A stretch of 64,000 nucleotides of DNA. It comes from Seohaeicola saemankumensis (GTDB lineage: Bacteria > Pseudomonadota > Alphaproteobacteria > Rhodobacterales > Rhodobacteraceae). The stretch is from assembly GCF_021021435.1 (NCBI RefSeq), contig NZ_JAINWI010000012.1, positions 210,789 through 274,788 of the forward strand. Reading direction: 5' to 3'. Both the position numbers and the translations under genes were made by a program. Positions 42,957 to 52,811 of the stretch are shown here, in pieces; within the stretch, counting starts at the first letter, position 1, and the number at the start of each line of letters is the position of its first letter. The notes under the pieces were generated by a model, which was not told where the DNA came from, did not search any database, and saw nothing but the letters and a program-made list of their open reading frames with translations.

Positions 42957-42991
42957 AAAACGGGGCGGTCCTGCCTGGAGCGCCCCGTTTT
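42957..42991 (-). terminator. Intrinsic terminator after rpoD
   Basis: AAAACGGGGCG (42957-42967) and CGCCCCGTTTT (42981-42991) form a perfect 11-bp stem; the minus strand continues with TTTTG. It starts six bases after the rpoD stop. Confidence 0.85.
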
Positions 42992-42997
42992 AGTTGA

Positions 42998-44986
42998 TTA
43001 CTGGTCCAGAAAGCTGCGCAGCTTGCGCGAACGGCTGGGGTGTTTCAGCTTGCGAAGCGCCTTCGCCTCGATCTGGCGGATACGTTCGCGGGTCACGCTG
43101 AACTGCTGACCCACTTCTTCCAGCGTGTGATCCGTATTCATGCCGATCCCGAAGCGCATGCGCAGCACACGTTCCTCGCGCGGGGTCAGGCTGGCCAGAA
43201 CGCGGGTCGTGGTTTCCTTGAGGTTTTCCTGAATGGCGCTGTCCAACGGCAGCACAGCATTCTTGTCCTCGATGAAATCGCCAAGCTGGCTGTCTTCCTC
43301 GTCCCCGATGGGGGTTTCCAGCGAAATCGGTTCCTTGGCGATCTTCATCACCTTGCGGACCTTTTCCAGCGGCATCTGCAGCTTTTCGGCCAACTCCTCC
43401 GGTGTCGGTTCGCGGCCGATTTCATGCAGCATCTGGCGACCCGTGCGGACCAGTTTGTTGATGGTTTCGATCATATGAACAGGGATACGGATCGTACGCG
43501 CCTGATCCGCGATGGAGCGGGTAATCGCCTGACGGATCCACCATGTCGCATAAGTGCTGAATTTATAGCCGCGACGGTATTCGAATTTATCAACCGCCTT
43601 CATCAGGCCGATATTGCCTTCCTGAATAAGATCAAGGAATTGCAGGCCGCGGTTAGTGTATTTCTTGGCGATCGAGATCACCAGACGCAGGTTCGCCTCG
43701 ACCATTTCCTTCTTGGCCTGACGCGCTTCCTTCTCGCCCTTCTGGACCTGGTTCACGATGCGGCGGAATTCGCTGATATCAAGGCCCACATACTGGCCAA
43801 CCTGTGCCATATCGGCGCGCAATTCCTCGACCTTGTCGGCCGAGCGCTCAATCAGCGCCTGCCAGCCGCGACCGGGCTTTTCGGCCATCCGGTCAAGCCA
43901 GTTCGGGTCCAGCTCGTAGCCGCGATATTCGTCCACGAATTCGCGGCGGTTGATCCGAGCCTGGTCCGCCAGTTTGACCAGCGCCGAGTCGATCTGCATC
44001 ACGCGGCGGTTGATCCCATAAAGCTGGTCGATCAGCGCTTCGATGCGGTTGTTATGCAGATGCAGCTCGTTCACCAGCAGCACGATTTCCGAGCGCAGCG
44101 TCTGATACGTGCCCTCGTCATCGACCGAGAAGCTGGAATCCTCGTTCAGCGTGGCCGAGATGCGGCTATCCTGCATTTCCGACAGGCGCGCGTAATCGTC
44201 GGCGATCCGGTCCAGCGTTTCCAGAACCCGCGGCTTCAGCGCGGCTTCCATCGCTGCAAGGCTCATATTGGCCTGTTCGTCCTCGTCGTCATCATCCTCG
44301 CGGCTGATCGGGTTTCCATCCGCATCAAGCTCCTGCTCGTCCTCGCCCGCAGCGGGACGGGGCGCACGGCTGACATTGGCAGCCACGGCGGGCGTATCGC
44401 CGACCTCCACCTCGTCACCCAACTGCGTGCCGAATGTCGCCTCAAGGTCGATCACGTCGCGCAGCAGGATGTCCTCGGACAGAAGTTCGTCGCGCCAGAT
44501 CGTGATCGCCTGAAAGGTCAGCGGGCTTTCGCAAAGCCCAGCGATCATTGTGTTACGCCCTGCCTCGATCCGCTTGGCGATGGCGATCTCGCCCTCGCGC
44601 GACAGCAGTTCGACGCTGCCCATCTCGCGCAGATACATGCGGACGGGGTCGTCTGTGCGGTCAAGTTTCTCGGAGGTGCCGGATGCCAGCGCCAGATCGC
44701 GGTTGGACGAGATATCGACAACGGCAGTCGATTTCGCTTCTTCGTCCTCGACCTCGTCATCCTCGATGATGTTGATGCCCATTTCGGACAGCATAGACAT
44801 CACATCCTCTATCTGCTCGGACGAGACCTGCTCGGGCGGCAGAACCTGGTTGAGTTGATCATAGGTGATGTAACCCCGCTCACGCGCGTCGGCGATCATC
44901 TTTTTGACCGCGGTCTGGCTCATGTCGAGAGAGACTTCGCTGTCCTGATCGTCCTGCGGCGTGTCGTCGGTGTCTTTTGCGGCCAT
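42998..44986 (-). CDS. rpoD: Primary sigma factor RpoD (sigma-70)
   Basis: 662 residues from the ATG at 44986 ([20 protein letters not shown]). Region 1.1 is [20 protein letters not shown]; region 2 has [20 protein letters not shown] near residue 480; region 4.2 is [20 protein letters not shown], then [20 protein letters not shown] at the end. An acidic linker ([11 protein letters not shown]) is in the non-conserved region. It lies downstream of dnaG as in the macromolecular synthesis operon; rpsU is not in the window. Confidence 0.97.
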   Translation of the reverse strand: MAAKDTDDTPQDDQDSEVSLDMSQTAVKKMIADARERGYITYDQLNQVLPPEQVSSEQIEDVMSMLSEMGINIIEDDEVEDEEAKSTAVVDISSNRDLALASGTSEKLDRTDDPVRMYLREMGSVELLSREGEIAIAKRIEAGRNTMIAGLCESPLTFQAITIWRDELLSEDILLRDVIDLEATFGTQLGDEVEVGDTPAVAANVSRAPRPAAGEDEQELDADGNPISREDDDDEDEQANMSLAAMEAALKPRVLETLDRIADDYARLSEMQDSRISATLNEDSSFSVDDEGTYQTLRSEIVLLVNELHLHNNRIEALIDQLYGINRRVMQIDSALVKLADQARINRREFVDEYRGYELDPNWLDRMAEKPGRGWQALIERSADKVEELRADMAQVGQYVGLDISEFRRIVNQVQKGEKEARQAKKEMVEANLRLVISIAKKYTNRGLQFLDLIQEGNIGLMKAVDKFEYRRGYKFSTYATWWIRQAITRSIADQARTIRIPVHMIETINKLVRTGRQMLHEIGREPTPEELAEKLQMPLEKVRKVMKIAKEPISLETPIGDEEDSQLGDFIEDKNAVLPLDSAIQENLKETTTRVLASLTPREERVLRMRFGIGMNTDHTLEEVGQQFSVTRERIRQIEAKALRKLKHPSRSRKLRSFLDQ

Positions 44987-45141
44987 GAAATGCTCCTGCA
45001 TTGGCGGTCGGTCTGTCGCGGTCGAAAAGCGACACACGGGCTGTGCTTGGGCGGCACTGATTCGGAAACGAATCAACCCTGATTCAAAGTGATTCGCAAA
45101 TTGTTTACCCTCTTTTGTTTACCAATTCCCTCATAAAACCT

Positions 45142-47118
45142 CTATCGATCGCGTTTGGTAAAGGTAATCTTGTCCATTAAAGCATCAAGCGCGCTGCGTT
45201 CGCTACGATTGATTCGCGCGCCATTGGGGCCGGTATCGTATTCGGTCTGGTCCTCGTGCTGGCTGCGAACAGCCCGATTATTGGCTTCGGCTGCCTGGCT
45301 CAGGCGCCACGTCACCGCCTCATCGGCCAAGCCCTCAAGATCCTCCTCCGCCTCGGCGATTTCCGAGATCAGGCCCCGCTGACAGGTCAGCTTGGCCAAT
45401 TCCTCTGCCACCGTCATCCGCGCCATTTCGGTATTACCCGGCTGGCGGACAGGGGGCACGATACGGACATGGGGAAGCGCAAAGAGGCTTTCAAGGGCCT
45501 CGCCCCCCAACTCTTGGGCCAGAGCCGCCTGCAGGGACTGATCGTCATGCGCCTGCTGTGCCGTCAGTCGCAACAATGCATCGCGCAGCGCGGCGTGACC
45601 TGCGGCAAGGCATTCCATCCGCTCGATCTCGCCCTCGAATTCCTCGATCACGGAAGGGGTGCAGATCAAAGTGGCCAGAATGACCGCCTCGCGCAGCTGG
45701 TCCCCGACGGCGTCACCGGCCTGAGCCAGAAACGAGGATTTCGTGCTGGATTGCGGCACAACAGGGGCCTGCCAGCGCGGACCACCGGGGGTCCATGCCG
45801 CCTTTGCGCGATCCAAAGCGGTGGCCTTGCGCCTTGTGCCGAACAGCTCCCACCGCATTTCCTTGATCGCCTCGCCATAATGGGCGCGGATCGAGGGGTC
45901 CTTGATCAGCTTGATCTTGGCACGCAGGGATTTGTCCAGCATGGCGCGGCGTTCGGGGCTGTCGAAAACCTGCCCTTCTGTCTCGCGCCGCCAGAGCAGA
46001 TCCACCATCGGCAGCGCCTGATCCAGCAGCGACTGCATGGCACCGGCACCGCCTGCGCGGATCAGATCATCGGGGTCTTTGCCCTCGGGCATCATTGCGA
46101 AACGCAAGGACTGTCCCGCCTCCAACAGTGGCAAAGCCAGATCAATCACGCGCAGGGCTGCGTTAAATCCGGCGCGGTCACCGTCCAGCGCGATGACAGG
46201 TTCGGGTGTGATACGCCACATCAGTTGCAACTGTGTATCGGTCACGGCCGTGCCCAGAGGGGCTACTGCGGCGGCAAACCCGGCCTCCGACAGGGCGATC
46301 ACGTCCATATAGCCTTCGGCCACGATCAGCGGCTTGCCCTTGCCCGCCGCTTCGCGAGCCGGTGCGTGGTTGTAAAGCGTGCGCCCCTTGTCGAATAGTT
46401 CCGTATCGGGCGAATTCAGGTATTTCGCGTTGTCATGGGGGTCCATCGCCCGCCCGCCGAAGGCGATACAGCGCCCGCGCACATCGCGGATCGGAAACAT
46501 GATCCGGTTGCGAAATACATCAAAGGGCTTCTTGCCCTTGGTCGAGGCTTTAGCCAATCCCGCATCAAGGATCAGATCCTCGCTGACGCCCTTGCCGGTC
46601 AGATGATCCCATAGCCCTTGCCAGCCATCGGGCGCAAATCCGATCCCGAACCGTTCCAGCGCAGCGGGCTTGAGTCCGCGTTTGGCTAGATAGTCCCGCG
46701 CCGCCCCCGCCTGTCCGGTGCGCAGTTGCAAGACAAAGAACTGCGCCGCCTGCTCCATCACCTCGGCCAGTTGCGTGCGCCTGTCGGCCTTTTGCTGGGC
46801 TTGCGGATCGCGGACGGGCATCTGCATACCGGCCTCGCGCGCCAGAATCTCGACCGCTTCCATGAAGCCGACATTCTCGGTCTCCTTCACGAAGGTTACG
46901 GCGTCGCCCTTGGCATGACAGCCAAAGCAATAATAGAAGCCTTTTCGGTCATCCACATGGAAAGACGCGCTTTTTTCCTGATGGAAAGGGCATGGCGCCC
47001 ACATGTCGCCCTTGCCCTGATTGGACTTGCGCATGTCCCACATGACCTTGCGCCCCACAACCTGAGACAGGCTGACGCGTGTGCGTAGTTCGTCAAGGAA
47101 TCCGGGTGGCAGGCTCAT
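45142..47118 (-). CDS. dnaG: DNA primase
   Basis: 658 residues from the ATG at 47118 (MSLPPGFLDELRTRVSLSQV). The CHC2 zinc finger is CPFHQEKSASFHVDDRKGFY and YCFGCHAKGDAV near residue 40; the TOPRIM core is LIVAEGYMDVIALSEAGFAA near 265 and VIALDGDRAGFNAALRVIDL. It makes RNA primers for Okazaki fragments. The C-terminal helicase-binding domain is present. It precedes rpoD by 155 bases. Confidence 0.96.
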   Translation of the reverse strand: MSLPPGFLDELRTRVSLSQVVGRKVMWDMRKSNQGKGDMWAPCPFHQEKSASFHVDDRKGFYYCFGCHAKGDAVTFVKETENVGFMEAVEILAREAGMQMPVRDPQAQQKADRRTQLAEVMEQAAQFFVLQLRTGQAGAARDYLAKRGLKPAALERFGIGFAPDGWQGLWDHLTGKGVSEDLILDAGLAKASTKGKKPFDVFRNRIMFPIRDVRGRCIAFGGRAMDPHDNAKYLNSPDTELFDKGRTLYNHAPAREAAGKGKPLIVAEGYMDVIALSEAGFAAAVAPLGTAVTDTQLQLMWRITPEPVIALDGDRAGFNAALRVIDLALPLLEAGQSLRFAMMPEGKDPDDLIRAGGAGAMQSLLDQALPMVDLLWRRETEGQVFDSPERRAMLDKSLRAKIKLIKDPSIRAHYGEAIKEMRWELFGTRRKATALDRAKAAWTPGGPRWQAPVVPQSSTKSSFLAQAGDAVGDQLREAVILATLICTPSVIEEFEGEIERMECLAAGHAALRDALLRLTAQQAHDDQSLQAALAQELGGEALESLFALPHVRIVPPVRQPGNTEMARMTVAEELAKLTCQRGLISEIAEAEEDLEGLADEAVTWRLSQAAEANNRAVRSQHEDQTEYDTGPNGARINRSERSALDALMDKITFTKRDR

Positions 47119-47182
47119 GCCGGACAATATAGGCCCATCGGTCAGGCAAAGCCATGGCCGGCTGGTGGATCATCTGTGGATA

Positions 47183-47509
47183 TCAGGGCTTGTAGCCAAG
47201 GCATTGCGTTTCGAATGCTGCGGCTGTCTCGGCGGTCATCTGATCGGCGGGAAGCGAATAGATCCAGCCCACCAGAACCGAGATCGACGGCGCGTATTTC
47301 GGATCAATGCCGCTGTCGCTGCCCTCAAGCCGTGCCAGAGCGCCGTTCTGGTCTGCGCCGCCGCTGCGCAGCGCGACAGCGCTTGAGACGATCTGCGCCT
47401 GTCCGGTGCAGCGCGCCGCGCGTTCGGCGTCGGTTTCGGCACTGGCCGATGTTGCCCCCAAAGCAAAGCCCGTCAGGGTAAGGGTCGACAGGACAATGGC
47501 GCGCATCAT
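47183..47509 (-). CDS. Small secreted protein of unknown function
   Basis: 108 residues with a signal peptide (AIVLSTLTLTGFALGATSAS, cleavage after ASA). The mature part has two cysteines (ERAARCTGQAQIV near residue 35 and FETQCLGYKP at the end) and ISVLVGWIYSLPADQMTAET. No family recognised. It is the next minus-strand gene after soxG, 48 bases away. Confidence 0.7.
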   Translation of the reverse strand: MMRAIVLSTLTLTGFALGATSASAETDAERAARCTGQAQIVSSAVALRSGGADQNGALARLEGSDSGIDPKYAPSISVLVGWIYSLPADQMTAETAAAFETQCLGYKP

Positions 47510-47557
47510 AATTGTGTTCTTTCAGTTGAATACTTAACGATGCATTAAATGGCAGCG

Positions 47558-48109
47558 TCATGCGCGGGCTGCAACCCCCTCCATCGCGGTTACAAGATCA
47601 TGTGACATTGTCCGCGCCATCGAGCGGAAGACCATGATCTGGAAAGCCGTCTCGCCCAGCCGCGTGATCGAGGCATGCATATGCGCCAATTCGGTGCGCG
47701 CGGTGTGGCCGCGTTTGAAATGCCCCGCCCGCAAATCAATCGGCACAAGACGCGCCAGCACATCGGCAGCCCCTGCCCCTTCCAGACGCGCGACGGCCCA
47801 GCCATCGCTGATATCCGTCACGGCTGCATGCGCGGCGAGACTGGGATCGGGGACCGGCCCCATCAGCAGGATATGGGCGTGCCCGAACCAGATAGCCCGC
47901 GCACCATCCTTGCCGGTGCTGCGCCCTGCCGCGGGCAGTGCCATGCCATGCGCGGATTTGAGCGCCGCAGCAAGATCCTTGCCCCTCAAGGGTGCCAGAA
48001 GCGTCAGATGGCCAGCATGGACCCCAGACAGGGTTATATTGCCAACAGTTGACGGCAGAAGCCCCGCAAAAGGGCTGAGTGGTTTCAAAACGGCAGCAGG
48101 ATCAGCCAC
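47558..48109 (-). CDS. soxG: Sarcosine oxidase, gamma subunit
   Basis: 183 residues from a GTG at 48107-48109 which overlaps the soxA stop. Family sequence includes ITLSGVHAGHLTLLAPL, AIWFGHAHILLMGPV and ARTELAHMHASITRLGETAF. It belongs to the heterotetrameric sarcosine oxidase, which converts sarcosine to glycine with formation of 5,10-methylene-THF and H2O2. Last gene of soxBDAG. Confidence 0.9.
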   Translation of the reverse strand: MADPAAVLKPLSPFAGLLPSTVGNITLSGVHAGHLTLLAPLRGKDLAAALKSAHGMALPAAGRSTGKDGARAIWFGHAHILLMGPVPDPSLAAHAAVTDISDGWAVARLEGAGAADVLARLVPIDLRAGHFKRGHTARTELAHMHASITRLGETAFQIMVFRSMARTMSHDLVTAMEGVAARA

Positions 48110-51032
48110 GGGCGCGCCCTCCGTCTGGATCGAAAAAGACCGGATCGGACACTTCGCACAGGGTCTCGATCCCGCGCAGGTGATCGACAAGGCGTACCAC
48201 CTCGCCATGCCGCGCGCGCCCCTGTTTCAGGAATGCCAACCCGAGAAAGACCCCTAGCGTTGGCGAGAACCCGACCGAGGTGACATGCCCCTGCGAATTC
48301 TCGCGCGTCACTTCTGCGTCCTTTTCGAACAGATGCGCGCCTGCTGTCAGTTGTTTGACCGCTCCGATCGGCTTGATTCCCACCAGTTGCGGTCGGTCGG
48401 GATCGACCAGTCCAGGTCGAGCGGCAGCCGCCTTGCCGATGCAATCCTTCCTGGCCGAGATCATACGCTCCAGCCCCAGATCGAAGGCCGTTGTACGCCC
48501 GTCCATTTCGGCATGGGTCAGGAAACCTTTTTCGATCCGCAAGACATTCAGCGCCTCCATCCCGTAGCCCCCCCCGCCCAGCGCCTCGGCACGTGCAATT
48601 AGCAGACGGAACAGGCTGTCGCCATAGCGCGCGGGAATGGCAATTTCATAGGCTTGCTCACCCGAGAAAGAGATGCGGAACAGCCGCGCCGCGATCCCCT
48701 GCACGGCCACGTCGCCGCAAGCCATGAATGGCAGGCGGGCATCATCCACAGGGGCATCCAGCAACCCGTTCAGCAGATCGCGCGACTTCGGCCCCGCGAC
48801 GGCGAATTGCGCCCAATGCTCGGTCACCGAGCACTGGCTGACATCCAGATCGGGCCGCAGGCCCTGGTGCACAAACTCCAGATGCCGCATCACCGCCCCC
48901 GCAGCAGCGGTGGTTGTGGTCATCACGAAATGATCCGGCCCCAGCCGCGCGGTGGTGCCGTCATCCATGACATGCCCATCCTCGCGCAGCATCAGACCAT
49001 AGCGCACACGTCCCACCGGCAGGGTCGAAAACATGTTGGTATAGACGAAATCCAGCAGCGCCCCTGCGCCCGGACCTTTGATGTCGATCTTGCCCAACGT
49101 GGAGACATCGCAGATCCCCACGGCATTGCGGACCATAGTGACTTCGCGGTCGCAGGATTGCCGCCACGTGGTCTCGCCCTTGCGGGGAAAATAGCTGGGG
49201 CGATACCACAGCCCCGCCTCGACCACCGGGGCACCTGCCGCCACACTGGCCGCGTGGCTGGTGGTGAAGCGCTGCGGCGCAAAGCCCGCGCCCTGCGCAC
49301 CCGCCCCCATCGCCGCGATACTGACCGGACTATAGGGCGGGCGGAAGGTCGTGGTACCGGTTTCGGGAATCCCCCGCCCGGTTGCATCGGCCAGCACCGC
49401 CAAAGCCGCCACGTTGGAGTTCTTGCCCTGATCCGTCGCCATACCTTGGGTCGTGTAGCGCTTCATATGTTCGACCGAGCGGAAATTCTCGATCGCTGCT
49501 TGCTTGATATCCTTGACCGTCACATCGTTCTGGAAATCCAGCCATGCGCGCCCCTTGCCCGGCACAGCCCAAAGCGGCGCGATAGCGTAAGGCGCATCCT
49601 CGGCTTGCGGCAGCGCCATGTCCGGCACCTTGAAGCCCAGATCACCCAGTGCTGCCGCAGCGATACGCGCGCCTTCCGCCAGACAACCATGCGTCGACAT
49701 GGTACCGTTGCAGGCCCCTGCCGCAACAAGCCCCGGAACCGCGTCGGGCGTCGGCACGAAACTGGCCAGATCTGCATTCCATGTCGGGCGACCATTCATG
49801 TGGCAGGTCAGATGCACGGTCGGGTTCCAGCCGCCGGACATGGCCAGACAATCGGTGCGCATCTTCTCGATCCCCGAGGTGGTGGCGATGCTGATGGATT
49901 CCAGCCCTTTGCGCCCCTGCGCGTCACAGACCTGCGCGCCCTTGTAGAAAGGCACGTCCAGATCAGTCACCGCATCGGGGCGACTGTCGATCAGCGCAGC
50001 GACATGTACGCCTGCCGCCATCAGATCGGCGGCGGTGCGATGGGCACCGTCATGATTGCCAAAAACCGTGACCGCCCTTCCGGGGCTGACCGCCCAGCGG
50101 TTGACATAGGCGCGCACGGACCCTGCCATCATCACGCCCGGACGGTCGTTGTTCTGGAACGCGACTGGCCGTTCCAGCGCCCCCGCGGCCAGCACAGCGC
50201 GACGTGCCACGATGCGCCAGAACGCCTCGCGCGGGGTATTGGGGCGCGCGGCCACTTCGGGGGCCAGCTTTTCCAGCGCGGCAAAGGTGCCTTGGTCATA
50301 GGCCCCCGTCACGGTCGTGCGGGTCATGATCCGCACATTGGGCATGGCGGCCAGTTCAGCCGTCACCAAGGCAGCCCAATCACTGCCGGGCTTGCCATCC
50401 ACCTCAAACGTTTCGGCATTCAGCCGTCCGCCGGTGCGCGTATCCTCGTCGCACAGGATCACATCCGCGCCCGACCTTGCCGCCACCTGCGCTGCCATCA
50501 GACCCGCAGGCCCCGCGCCGATCACCAGCAGATCGCAATAGGCAAAGGCCCGCTCGTAGCGGTCGGTATTGCTTTGGCCCGACAGCGCACCAAGCCCTGC
50601 AGCGCGCCGGATCAACGGTTCGTAGACGCGTTCCCAGAAGGCACGTGGCCACATGAAGGTCTTGTAATAAAACCCCGCCGCCAGAAAAGGGGCTGCAAGA
50701 TCGTTCATCGCCAGCAGGTCCATCTCGAGAGAGGGCCATGCGTTTTGCGACCGCGCCGCCAGCCCTTCGGACAGTTCCAGCACCGTGGCGCGGATATTCG
50801 GCTCTTGCGTGCCGCCCCGCCCGACCGTGACAAGCGCGTTGGGCTCTTCCGAGCCTGCCGTCAGAACCCCGCGCGGCCGGTGATATTTGAACGACCTTGC
50901 GACCAGCCGGATATCATGCGCCAGTAAAGCCGAGGCCAACGTATCCCCCGCAAATCCCTCATAGCGGTGCCCGTCGAAACTGAAGCCGATCCGCTGACTG
51001 CGGTCGATCTGCCCCCCCTTGCCCAGCCTCAT
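48102..51032 (-). CDS. soxA: Sarcosine oxidase, alpha subunit
   Basis: 976 residues from the ATG at 51032. An N-terminal ferredoxin-like domain (FDGHRYEGFAGDTLASALLA, SFKYHRPRGVLTAGSEEPNA) is followed by an NAD-binding Rossmann site (CDLLVIGAGPAGLMAAQVAA near residue 165) and a C-terminal aminomethyltransferase-like domain that binds THF (SVTEHWAQFAVAGPKSRDLL, RIEKGFLTHAEMDGRTTAF). Its start overlaps soxD by four bases and its end overlaps soxG by eight. Confidence 0.96.
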   Translation of the reverse strand: MRLGKGGQIDRSQRIGFSFDGHRYEGFAGDTLASALLAHDIRLVARSFKYHRPRGVLTAGSEEPNALVTVGRGGTQEPNIRATVLELSEGLAARSQNAWPSLEMDLLAMNDLAAPFLAAGFYYKTFMWPRAFWERVYEPLIRRAAGLGALSGQSNTDRYERAFAYCDLLVIGAGPAGLMAAQVAARSGADVILCDEDTRTGGRLNAETFEVDGKPGSDWAALVTAELAAMPNVRIMTRTTVTGAYDQGTFAALEKLAPEVAARPNTPREAFWRIVARRAVLAAGALERPVAFQNNDRPGVMMAGSVRAYVNRWAVSPGRAVTVFGNHDGAHRTAADLMAAGVHVAALIDSRPDAVTDLDVPFYKGAQVCDAQGRKGLESISIATTSGIEKMRTDCLAMSGGWNPTVHLTCHMNGRPTWNADLASFVPTPDAVPGLVAAGACNGTMSTHGCLAEGARIAAAALGDLGFKVPDMALPQAEDAPYAIAPLWAVPGKGRAWLDFQNDVTVKDIKQAAIENFRSVEHMKRYTTQGMATDQGKNSNVAALAVLADATGRGIPETGTTTFRPPYSPVSIAAMGAGAQGAGFAPQRFTTSHAASVAAGAPVVEAGLWYRPSYFPRKGETTWRQSCDREVTMVRNAVGICDVSTLGKIDIKGPGAGALLDFVYTNMFSTLPVGRVRYGLMLREDGHVMDDGTTARLGPDHFVMTTTTAAAGAVMRHLEFVHQGLRPDLDVSQCSVTEHWAQFAVAGPKSRDLLNGLLDAPVDDARLPFMACGDVAVQGIAARLFRISFSGEQAYEIAIPARYGDSLFRLLIARAEALGGGGYGMEALNVLRIEKGFLTHAEMDGRTTAFDLGLERMISARKDCIGKAAAARPGLVDPDRPQLVGIKPIGAVKQLTAGAHLFEKDAEVTRENSQGHVTSVGFSPTLGVFLGLAFLKQGRARHGEVVRLVDHLRGIETLCEVSDPVFFDPDGGRARG

Positions 51033-51301
51033 GCGGCACCGCCCGGGTGACGGCTGACCAAATCCGCATCCAGTACGGCATGGGTAACGGTGTCGCGTGT
51101 CACCACCAGCCACGCAGCGCAACCCGCCTCGTGATACCACAGATCGCGCGTCACACCGGCAGGGTTGTCGCGCAGATGCAGATAGGCGTCCCAATCTTCG
51201 GGCATGTCATCGACAGCAGGACGGCGCAGGGCGACCGCATCACCCTGATAGGTAAACTCGCGCCGGTCTCTCTCACCGCAGATGGGGCAGGTGATCCTCA
51301 T
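51029..51301 (-). CDS. soxD: Sarcosine oxidase, delta subunit
   Basis: 90 residues. Zinc-binding pattern ITCPICGERDRREFTYQGDA at the N-terminus and WYHEAGCAAWLVVTRDTVTH later, as in the small zinc subunit of heterotetrameric sarcosine oxidase. It lies between soxB and soxA (33-base gap, then 4-base overlap). Confidence 0.95.
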   Translation of the reverse strand: MRITCPICGERDRREFTYQGDAVALRRPAVDDMPEDWDAYLHLRDNPAGVTRDLWYHEAGCAAWLVVTRDTVTHAVLDADLVSRHPGGAA

Positions 51302-51334
51302 GCTTGCTCCGTTCCAGATGGGCGGTTCTTGCCC

Positions 51335-52588
51335 TTAATGCAGGTTGTGTTGCGATCCCGTGCCTTCTTCATCCATCAGCCCGCGCCCTGTGCGGAACCG
51401 GTCCAGCCGGAACCGAGCCGCGGGCGCGTGATGGCCATCGGTGGCGATCAGATGAGCAAAGGAAAAACCCGATCCCGGCACCGCCTTGAACCCGCCATAG
51501 CACCAGCCGCAATCAAGATAGAGCCCGTCGATATGAGTTTTGTCGATGATCGGGCTGCCATCGGGCGTCATATCCATGATCCCGCCCCATGACCGCAGCA
51601 CGCGTGCCTTGCCGATCATCGGCATCAGGGTCATCCCTGCCTCCATCACATGCTCGACCATCGGCAGATTGCCCCTGCTGGCATAGGAGGCGTAGAAATC
51701 CAGATCGCCGCCGAACACCAGACCGCCCTTGTCGGACTGGCTGATATAAAAATGCCCCATGCCGAAACTGACAACATGGTCGATCACCGGCTTGACCCCT
51801 TCGGTCACGAAAGCCTGCAGGACATGGCTCTCAATGGGCAGGCGCATCCCCGCCATGGCCGCCACCTGACCCGAACGGCCTGCAACGACAATGCCGACCT
51901 TCTTGGCGCGGATCGCGCCGCGCGTGGTCTGCACGCCTTTGACCACGCCGTTCTCGATATCGATCCCCGTCACCTCGCAGTTCTGGATCAGATCGACGCC
52001 GCGTTGGTCGGCACCGCGCGCATAGCCCCATGCCACCGCATCATGGCGCGCCGTGCCGCCCCGCGGATGCAACAGACCACCAAAAATTGGAAAGCGGGTA
52101 TTGTCGAAATCAAGGTAAGGCAGATATTTCCGCACGCCTTCGCGGTCCAGCAACACGGCGTCATCGCCCTGATTGATCATCGCATTGCCGCGCCGTGCAA
52201 AGGCATCGCGTTGCCCGTCGGAATGGAACAGGTTGATCAACCCGCGTTGCGAGTGCATGACATTATAATTCAGGTCATCCTCAAGCCCTTCCCAGAGCTT
52301 GAGCGAATGCGAGTAGAATTCCGAATTGCCCTGCAGGAAATAGTTGGCGCGCACGATGGTGGTGTTGCGCCCGACATTGCCGCCGCCGATATAGCCCTTT
52401 TCCAGCACGGCGACATTGGTCAGCCCGTGTTCGCGTGCAAGATAATAGGCCGTGGACAAGCCGTGCCCTCCGCCGCCGATGATGATGATGTCATAGTCGG
52501 ATTTCGGCGCAGGGTCGCGCCAATGCGGCGCCCAGCCACGGTTGCCGGTCGAACCTTCCTTGAAAACCCGAAGGCCCGAAAAGCGCAT
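51335..52588 (-). CDS. soxB: Sarcosine oxidase, beta subunit
   Basis: 417 residues. FAD-binding site IIIGGGGHGLSTAYYLAREH near residue 36, followed by VAVLEKGYIGGGNVGRNTTI and SWGGIMDMTPDGSPIIDKTH near the C-terminus. The subunit carries the covalent FMN and the FAD site for sarcosine oxidation. AGGGGACA stands before the ATG. First gene of soxBDAG; two hairpins lie in its upstream region. Confidence 0.95.
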   Translation of the reverse strand: MRFSGLRVFKEGSTGNRGWAPHWRDPAPKSDYDIIIIGGGGHGLSTAYYLAREHGLTNVAVLEKGYIGGGNVGRNTTIVRANYFLQGNSEFYSHSLKLWEGLEDDLNYNVMHSQRGLINLFHSDGQRDAFARRGNAMINQGDDAVLLDREGVRKYLPYLDFDNTRFPIFGGLLHPRGGTARHDAVAWGYARGADQRGVDLIQNCEVTGIDIENGVVKGVQTTRGAIRAKKVGIVVAGRSGQVAAMAGMRLPIESHVLQAFVTEGVKPVIDHVVSFGMGHFYISQSDKGGLVFGGDLDFYASYASRGNLPMVEHVMEAGMTLMPMIGKARVLRSWGGIMDMTPDGSPIIDKTHIDGLYLDCGWCYGGFKAVPGSGFSFAHLIATDGHHAPAARFRLDRFRTGRGLMDEEGTGSQHNLH

Positions 52589-52694
52589 TTTGCCTGTCCC
52601 CTGTGCTCCGGACGCCCGCCTTGCGCGGCAGTCAATCGGTTCACAGCCGAGTCTTCAACAGGCAATCGCAAAAGCCTTGCCCGTTCGCGACATA

Positions 52695-52718
52695 GATCGT
52701 CGTATTTCTCTGACGATC
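52695..52718 (-). promoter_or_regulatory. Hairpin upstream of soxB
   Basis: GATCGTC (52695-52701) and GACGATC (52712-52718) form a perfect 7-bp stem with a ten-base loop. It lies about 107 bases before soxB. It may be an operator or RNA structure. Confidence 0.4.
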
Positions 52719-52736
52719 GCCGCGTCTCCAATTCTG

Positions 52737-52799
52737 CTTGTCCGCCCTGCGGGCGTCTGCGCGTCCCGTCGCAGCGCGGACGTCTGCAAGACGGACAAG
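52737..52799 (-). promoter_or_regulatory. 63-base folded element between gdhA and soxB
   Basis: CTTGTCCG (52737-52744) pairs with CGGACAAG (52792-52799), closing a GC-rich region that contains a further CTGCG/CGCAG stem. There is no T-run, so it does not look like a plain gdhA terminator. It may be a soxB leader element. Confidence 0.45.
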
Positions 52800-52811
52800 C
52801 GCGTGCTTCTG

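Noticed and set aside
43040..45082. Plus-strand ORF of 680 codons
   Set aside because: Antisense shadow of rpoD, which has complete sigma-70 motifs.
48654..50927. Plus-strand ORF of 757 codons
   Set aside because: Antisense to soxA; its composition (many His, Gln, Arg) is that of a shadow frame.
52589..52811. Glycine riboswitch before soxB
   Set aside because: The hairpins lack the conserved glycine aptamer core sequences.
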